Source of the DNA: Channallabes apus
Taxonomy: Eukaryota > Chordata > Actinopteri > Siluriformes > Clariidae
Direction of reading: 5' to 3'
Length of the DNA: 64,000 nucleotides
Assembly: GCA_030522415.1 (NCBI GenBank)
Contig: CM060115.1
Span: 7,661,579-7,725,578, forward strand
Shown here: piece after piece, positions 26,101 to 35,301 of the stretch
How positions within the stretch are numbered: the first letter of the stretch is position 1
Layout of the letters: each line of letters starts with the position of its first letter
Position numbers and translations under genes: made by a program
The notes under the pieces: generated by a model
Databases searched by the model: none
Seen by the model: the letters and a program-made list of their open reading frames with translations, nothing else
Told to the model about the DNA's origin: nothing

Positions 26101-29100
26101 TTTTGGTGTTAAAGATTACACAATGTGAGACAGATTATATTTCAGAAAAAAAAATCTGCCTTTTATTTACTTTCCTCTTCAGTCAGTTAGATTTCCAATG
26201 GGTGATTTTTATTCTCCTTTGGTGTAACTGCTAATTTATCTGAAATAACATAGTGGGTTATTCATAAAATCATTTTTACTGACAAAAGAATATCCATATT
26301 GTTTTTCACAATACTTCCGAATGTTTCATAATGGTATCAATGTGTAAAAAGGTTTGCGTTAATTGCTTAGGAAGAGCAGGTTTGTCATAAAACCCATCTG
26401 GTACGACTTAGTCCTTTCATGTAAATGTAGCTTTGTGGCACTGAGACGAATTGTCTTTGCAGTACACACGCTCCTTTTAAAACACCTCGAGTGCTGCTGC
26501 AAACCCGGCTTGACAGATCTATTGTTTTTCTCCCCAGCAGGAGAGTATTAAATCCCTGCACACAATGACACGCTGCAGCTCTTTCCTGTGAAACTCCATT
26601 CTTTAGTTTCCTGCAGACATATCTTCACTCTTGACTGCCCTTTTTAGATCTAACCTTGGAAATCCCCCCCTATTCTCCATTCTTATTGTGCTCCTCCAGA
26701 CTTTCTTAAATACTGTGCAATTTCCTTAAATACCACTCAAAATGTTTATAGCAGGATGGCACAGACAGGCAAAAAAAAGGCATGTTGTTGGTTGCCAGGT
26801 TGCACTATGTACATACATACTGTATTAAAAAAAAATTATTTACCACCTGGATCTAATTAAGCAAAGAGTTCAGAGTTTTTTATTGGGTAATTACTACAGC
26901 GATTAGTATATTTCAGCTGAAACCAGTGATTTAACCCCAACTGATGCAGTGAATAGCTTTTCATTAACTGCACTATGAATGAAAAAGTCAGGGCAAAGAA
27001 CATACTGTTTCAAAGGGGTCAACATTTTGTCCAGTATCAAGCAAAGATAACAAGTACGGAGATTAGTGAAACAAAATTTGATTAAGAACTGTCCAATGCA
27101 TTATTATAACCTGGAAAATAGTGGCAATTGGTGGCAAACCATCATCTTTGAGAAAGAAATATGGTTGAATGGATATGGTGATTAGAAATAGTTTAAATAT
27201 TTGGTGACATAATGAAATAATAAAATAATAACAGTAGAGCTCACTGCTATGTTTTTTTGAGTGAAAGTAAGAGCATTTCCACACGCACAATGTGAAGAGT
27301 ACTCAAGGGACTGGGACTAAACAGCTGTGTAGCCTTAGGAAAATCACTTAATGTATCTGTGAGACTAATTGGAAAAAAGCCTTCAATTAGCTAAGGAGCA
27401 TAAAGAATGGACTGTGGAGGATTGTAAAAAGGTTATGTGGTCTGATGAGTCCAGATTTACCCTGTTACAGAGTGTAAGAAGAAAGCATAGGGCATAGTTT
27501 ACAAGTCTGTGGTAGCAGTGTTATGACCTGGGATGGCTTCTGTTGGTCAGGTCTAGGTTCAGCAATGTTATGTGGCCAGAAAATTATGTTATCAGATGAC
27601 CTGTATATTCTGAATGACCAGGTTTTTCCCATGAATGGATTTTTTCATCCCAGACGTCACAGGCATATTCTATGATGACAAAGCCAGGATTCTTCAGGCT
27701 CAAATTCTGGAGAAGTGGTTCAAGAAGCAGGAGACACATAGATTGACCACCACAGATTCCAGACATTTACCCCATTGAGAATATTTAGGATGTGCTGGAA
27801 AAGACTTTACATAGCGGTCCGACTCGGCCATTATCAACACAAGATCTTGGAGAGAAATTGAACTGACTCTAAATGTTGTGGCAAATCGAAATGATAACTA
27901 AGTAAAAGTAATCAAAAGAAGGTCCAAGGAAATCAGTGCATGCGTGTATGAGTATTATTTTGCCCGGGCAGTGTATTAGTATTTGATGTACACATAAACA
28001 TACCTAAGAAACAGGAAGGTCTATAGGTGTCGCTTAAAGATTGCCAGTGACTTGGCTGTATGGACATCTAGATGAAGTTAACTCCACCACCTAGAAGCCA
28101 TGACAGTAAACAGTCTAGATGAACGTCTTCAAGTTGAGCAGCGCTGCAGAATCCAAGGGAATAGTTGTGTGTGTGTGGGGTTATGTTTGAGCGCTACAGA
28201 GACTAGTGACTCCTTCCAATATCTATTAATCTACTAATATCTTCCAAAGAAAATACTCATTCAGAAAGTATTCAACAAGTGACACCCTGATCTAAACTGA
28301 AATCGAATATAATCCAGTTAAACAAGCTTGCTAGCCCCAAGAGATAGATACAGTAGATAGATGCCTACTTTAACAAGGTAACTTACAGATGTTTTTCCAA
28401 GCCTCCAAAGAACAGCAACTTGACAAACTATCACAAATAAAACAACATAACCTGTAATCATTCTGAAACACACACTATTTCTCCAGATTTGCTTTTTCCC
28501 TTGGAGAGAAGCACCACAATTGAACCAAACAACCTTCCTACAAAGAACAAATGAAGCCTTTTCCAGTAACCAATTGATGAACATACCACATCCAGATGTT
28601 CTTGAATTCAGGATGATTAAAGAGCTTAATGTAAGAACAATAGTGTGTAAACTGAGGGTACCATCTCTTTACTTATCTTAATTAGTCACTGATTTCAATC
28701 CAGCTCATGACTAAGGTGGCTGTCCCCTCAGGCACAGCACTTAACTCCAGTATGATCCAAAGTCTCCATCATCATGTCATGAAAGTTGCTCTGGGCAGAA
28801 CTTTCAGTTAAAACGCAAACCAAGATGCAATTAACTTCTACGGATGAAAATACAAAAGACTACACAGTCCAGCCACTAGAGTAACCCGAGTCACCCGTTA
28901 AACTCAATGCCTCATGTAATCTTCCAAGATTGAATCAAGAGTAATAAAAAGTACACAAGATTTGTGGTGGTTTACTGGTGAAGGAATTGTGTTACAAGGT
29001 CACGAGTTAAAATCCTAGCACTGACAAGCTTCCACTGTGTGACCCTTGAGTGAGACTTTTAACCTCAACTGCATTTACAACCAATAATTCCATGTCACGT

Positions 29101-30747
29101 TTCACCTCCCCCTCCAGCACTCCCAGGTTAAAACACACTGATCACATGACTGCCTTCTTTCATGGAGAGCCTGTGCCATTACCAAAATGAGACTCATCTC
29201 AATTAGCGAAAAACCAGACACTTGCGCATCATAAATCTTAAAAGAACTATTAAAAGAATTTATCTGGTGCCTGAGAAAGAGCCTGCGGATTTCTAGCATT
29301 GGGGCATTTTAGCCGACTTTGGAGCTTTATTATATTACCAGGTAAAAATTACACAGGTGTGGTCATAGAGCTCGCTGTTCTAATCGATCATTGCTCGTAT
29401 ACTTATGTTCATATTATTTGTTTATTCAATCAACCTCAGTACACACCATCAACGTCTAACCTTTATTGTAAACAACAGCTCATGGAATATTCAACAGATG
29501 TCGTCAATCAAAGTAATACCAGGCAATCATGGCTGTCTGTGAGCTTGTGTGTATATAGAAAACACCGGATAGTGCACTTGGATTTCTGGAGTATGTATCA
29601 TTGCCCTGTGATGCTGCATGATTAGCAGCCGGAAAAAAAAGGATTTATGGCCAGAATATTAAAATGTTACCCAAGGTTAAGGGATACAAGGGGTAGTCCA
29701 AGTACTGGAGAAACAGATGCATCTTGAGACGTCGTTTAAAGATAGTCAAAGTCTCTGCTGTACGGACATCTAGAGGAAGTTCATTCCACCACCTGGGTGC
29801 CAGAAAAGAAAAGAGCCTGGATGAATGCCGCCCTCGATCCCTGAGAGATGGTGGGATGAGGCGAGCAGTGCTGAAGGATCAGAGGGTCATAACACTGCTT
29901 CCTGCTGGAAGCAGTATTATGACCTGATCAACTGTTACAATCAGTTGGTCAGGTCTAGGCTTAGCATCGCTATGTGGCAACCAACGGCACGGCCATATTC
30001 CAGGACTGAAAATGGGCTAGTGGGTGTGGCAACTGTTTTTTTGGCCAAGCAGTGTATTATTTCTGCCAGTGCAATTTAACCTATAAAATCTACAAAATCT
30101 GTTTGTCATGTGATTAACAAACAGTCTTTTTGTCTCTGTTGTGCTTAATTTGAAATGTTATACCCAGGAAAGCAAAAGAACTGGCAACATCTGTGTGTGT
30201 GCGTGTTAAAAGCACCAAAACGCAGCAGATTATCAACATGCCTACTACATGCACTCATGGTGTGAGGTCATTCTCCTGCCGGCCTTCAGATCTACATGAC
30301 ATGAGCATTACTCAAGCCAACCTACGGCTTGTCAGACATCATAAGACAATCCCTCATACCGCAGCTGGACATGGATCCATTTACAGTACAGTACTTGCTC
30401 CGTGTGTACAGTATGTGTGTGTTCATATTAATTCTAGTGAACTAAACCCACCCTAAAGGCAGATCAGGGACCTGGCTGCAGTTCTGGATTTCGATTGTGG
30501 ATCATTGTTTTTATACAGCTGCAAGTATAAAGTATAACAGTGAAAAGAGAAAAACAATGTAATAAGTGTTCCCGAACATGTCAAAGTACACCAAGTGTTT
30601 AATATCCATTTCTCCTTTTTTTAGAGACTGAGACTTTTTTTTAAAGCTAGACCAGCAATAAATACTACCCTGCACATTATTTGTAATAGGACTGTCTAAA
30701 CACGCACAGAAACCCATAAAGCACTGCAATGCAGTGGACAGAGCTGG

Positions 30748-30796
<49 letters not shown>

Positions 30797-31232
30797 GAGA
30801 GGAGGAAACTGGATCAGGAAACTGTGCTACAACAAGGTGCATATCAATCTTTAACTGAAGTTCTTTAACATTAGTAGTCAGTTATTCAGTTTCTGTTTTA
30901 TGATTATATTAGAATCTGTTTTATAGAGATATATTAATAATTTCATATTTGATAATGTGAATAAGAAGTATTTTTCTCCAAATTTGAGTTTTGGTTAGGC
31001 GTCCTGTTTTTCCAGATAAATCCCACCTTCTGCGTAGTGATTGATTACAAGAATTCAGTCTCATCAGCAGTGTTGGGTGTACTTGGAGCAGTACCTGGAT
31101 TACTTTTTTGATGTAATGTGTCATCTAACGCATTAGATCCGCCATTACTCAATTATTTAGTTATATTTTCAAAAATGTAATCCATTATTCAGACAATTTA
31201 TGTAAACTGTGAGCCAGACAGCACTGATTCCG

Positions 31233-31307
<75 letters not shown>

Positions 31308-32155
31308 ACGTCCTACAAGCCCCGCCCCCGTCCCCGATTACCCGCACCCCTCTGTTATTCCTGCTGTTAATAGTTAACAGATTATGGGCCAAACTTGGCT
31401 GAGTGATGATGATAGAATAATTATAAAGGTGACTAAAACAACATGCATGAGGAATCACAAAGGAGTTTTCATTTTCTGCAATGGAAAAGTACTCAAACTA
31501 GTTACTTTTATCAGAAAGTAACGCTGTAACATAACTGATTACTTTTTAATGACACTAATTTTGTAATGTAATTACTTACTTTAAAAAGGAACGTCCCCCA
31601 ACACTGCTCATCAGTGATTGGTTAGATCCTTTATTGTGTGTGAAATGGCGAACGAATCAATGCTTCTTCCACAGCGGAGACCCAGAAAGGAAAGGAAATA
31701 CTGGTTCGACAGAGTTTTTTCTATTAACATCAAAAATTCTTTGGGTCAGAAAGATGCATTTTAACTCCTATTGGGCTGTTATTCCTATTCTTAGAGTAAT
31801 ATTAGGATTCATGCACACTCATCTATTGAAGTCTCGTTCCAAAAAAGATCTTCTCAAGGGAACTTTATCAAGTCACTACATCAACTTTCATAAACATTAA
31901 TCACAGCTGTGGAATAAACTAAGACCCTGCATTTAGTGTCAGACTGATCGCTTAAACCAGAGTGTGTGTTTAACACTGACCCTGTGCATCATTAGCACAG
32001 AGAACATGATCCTGTACACAAGTCTGACACAAAGGATCAGTCACTGCTCTGGAGGCATGCAGGCCCCTTTTTGAGGCATTAAATGTCTCAAAAACCTGGC
32101 TGTATTGATCAGACATAACAGCCAGTTCAAACAGTCAAGGTTGCGCAAGGTTAAA

Positions 32156-32214
<59 letters not shown>

Positions 32215-35200
32215 TCAGGACAAATTCAGGACTGGTTAATAACCAACTCTTTTTTTTTTTTTTTAATGGGTCATAGTTTAAACCTTAAAACAAACTGTCT
32301 TGAGCTTGTTGACAGATTTACATCTACTGTTCAACTCCTAAAAGTTGTTGTTTTTTCCCTCCAAAAAAGCACCAATGCAAAAGCAAAGCAACTGTTACAT
32401 ATTTAAAGCACCACAACAACAATCACTCAATCTACCGGAGTTGATCTTAATTATACAGTGTTTATAATGGATTAGGACTTTGCCTCCAGTTTCTCATTAA
32501 CATGACTACACAGACAAACAAGAACATGTACACATCACACACGCACACACCAGTGACTTCATCAGATACACATGTTCAATTCAAACATCTAATCAGCCAA
32601 TCACATGGCAGCAACTCAATGCATTCAGGCATGTACAGTAGATACGGTCAAGATGATCTGCTGAAGTTCAAACCGAGCATCAGAACGAGCATCCGAAACT
32701 GCTGATCTACTGAGATTTTCACACACAACCATCTCTAGCCAACATGCCTGGTTAATGCAATGGTCAGACTGGTTCAAGCTGATAGACAGGCAACAATAAC
32801 TCAAATATCATCTTTTTATAACTGAGCTATGCTGAAGAGCATCTCTGAACGTCGAACAGAGATGTTCAGTAGCTCGGTGATTAAGACATTGGACTACGGT
32901 TTGGAAGATCGCAGGTTCAAACCCCACAACCACCAAGTTGCCACTGTTGGGCCCTTGAGCAAGGCCCTTAACCCTCAACTGCTCCGATGTATAATGAGAT
33001 GAAATTTTTTTTTTATCTATTGGATAAGAGCGTCTGCCAAATGATTAAATGTAAATGTAAATGTAGAACATTTCGAACATTGAAGCAGATAGGATACAGG
33101 AACAGAAAACCAACAACAGGTTCCACTCATAAAAACTTCACAAAACTTCAAACTTCAAAAATTCACATAGGCTAATCAAAAGTGCACAACAGAGGATTGG
33201 AAAAAACGTCTTGATATCCTCTGATCCTTGATGAACTTCAGACAATAGGGTCAGACTTTTGTAATCACCTACTTGAAAGCATGGATCCAGCCCACATCGT
33301 ATCAACGATTCTGGCTAGTGGTGGTGGTGATGTAAAGGTGTGGGAGATACGTTCTTGGCCCCTTAGTACCATCTGAGTATCGTTTTAATGCCACAGCCTA
33401 CCTAAGTATTGTTGCTGACGGTATCATCACGTAATGAGCGCAGGACAATGTTAAAATCGTCTCAAACTGGTTTAGTAAAAATGAGAAAGGGTTCACTGTA
33501 CTCAAATAAATGGCCTCCACGGTCACCATATCTCAGTCTATTAGAGCACCTTTGCAATGTGATGAAAAACATTTACATCATGTATCATGTTATCAATCAA
33601 AATCTCTAAGGAACGTTTCCAGCAACTTGTTGAATCTTAAGGTAGTTCTGAATTTATAAATGGTACTAGCAACCCAGTACTAGCAGTTGAGTCTATTTAT
33701 AATATAGTATATTAACGGGACATATCGTGCAAAATCCTGATCTTGGGCATTAAGAAGTAAACTCTGATACTTGGTTAAATGATACTTGGTTAAAAGTAAA
33801 ATACAGGACCTTTAAATTAAAGGTTGCTTGACATCCGAGTCCAACCTTTTCAGATTGATAATTGGTGGTTTAACTAAAAGCAGTAGGGAAAGGATGATTT
33901 AGCTCAATCCCTAGTTAATAACTAAATAACTATAATTACACTTAAATCCATAACCCTATACACCAAACACTCTTCATGTATATACACTGTGCAACATTAA
34001 ATCTAACATCAGACACACCCGTGACTTGTAGACACACATACATCCAGCTTTAAAGACCAACCTCTGGATCGACTAACACACTCGAACAGCGTGTTATAAA
34101 GATTCTGCCAAAGCATGATTCACGTTTATATGCTAATAAATAAAGTCATAAATGTATGCAAGAAATACATGAGTCATACAGCTCTAATGCAGAGCCATGT
34201 CTAAATGTGCACCACACACTTACGACTTTATCTCATGTGTATTTCTATACCACATAAAACAAGCAGCCCTTCATATCTGCCTTTCCTTTTCACGCAAAAA
34301 AAACAAAACAAAAACCGACTTCTCCAGATGTGAGGCAGGCAGCCGACTCGCTCCTCCACCCTAGGTAAAGAGAGTCCTGAGACTGTGTAACCATGGATGA
34401 AGAAAAGCAGCTCAGGAAAGGCAGAATGACACGAGCACAGCCTTTTATTCACTGCTGTGGTTGTTTAATTTGCTGTAAAGAGATAATAAGATTTCCTCTA
34501 TTAAAAGCCTTTTGTGGTTTAGCTTTACCCATCTTACAGTGCAGAAACGTCCACGGAAAACCACTAGTTCTTTTAAAAGTTTTTCAACCGATTTCCAACA
34601 CTCATCGTTTGAGGAACACATTATAGCTCATTATAAAGGGAAAGTGGAGTTTCCAGACTCCATTAAACATCCGTATCTGGTATTGCCTTTGTTTAGTAAG
34701 ACTGGGAAGAAAAACAAAGAGGAAAAAAATGTAATAAAAATAATAATATAAAATATGCACACAAATTTAGCCACAAAATAATACAAATAATCTGCTCGTT
34801 TCAAGGCCAAACTAATTGTTTTTATGAATAAAGTAATTTTTTTCAAAGCAAGCACGCTAATCTATATATTTATTATATATATATTTGTTTACTGACTGGG
34901 GGTGATTGCGATTATCAGCTTTTCTGTCATACTGTCGGAAACACCAGAACAGAACAAGGCATTCAGTGCATTCAACTAGGGCTGCAACTAACGATTATTT
35001 TGATAATCGATTAATTGGTCGATTGGGTTTTTCTTTTTCTTCGATTAATCGGTTAATCGGACAAAAACAACTACAATCTAACCGTTTTAATTTAATGTTT
35101 TGCTTCACCTATAACTATATAAAACCATAAATCAGGGTATTATTTATGTATAAAAGTAAACTTTAAAAAATGCAAAAGCATTTGATGATTTTTAATTTTG

Positions 35201-35263
35201 ACATTTAAACCTTATTTTATGTAAATCAACATTTTTGCAGATGGCAAGTTGACAGTGTGTGTG

Positions 35264-35301
<38 letters not shown>

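Noticed and set aside
32867..32940. tRNA-like sequence
   Set aside because: It is the head of a SINE, with a LINE2-type tail attached, and lacks a proper acceptor stem.
34228..34855. Overlapping open frames of 66-79 codons on both strands
   Set aside because: No splice sites in phase, no motif and mutually overlapping; expected by chance.
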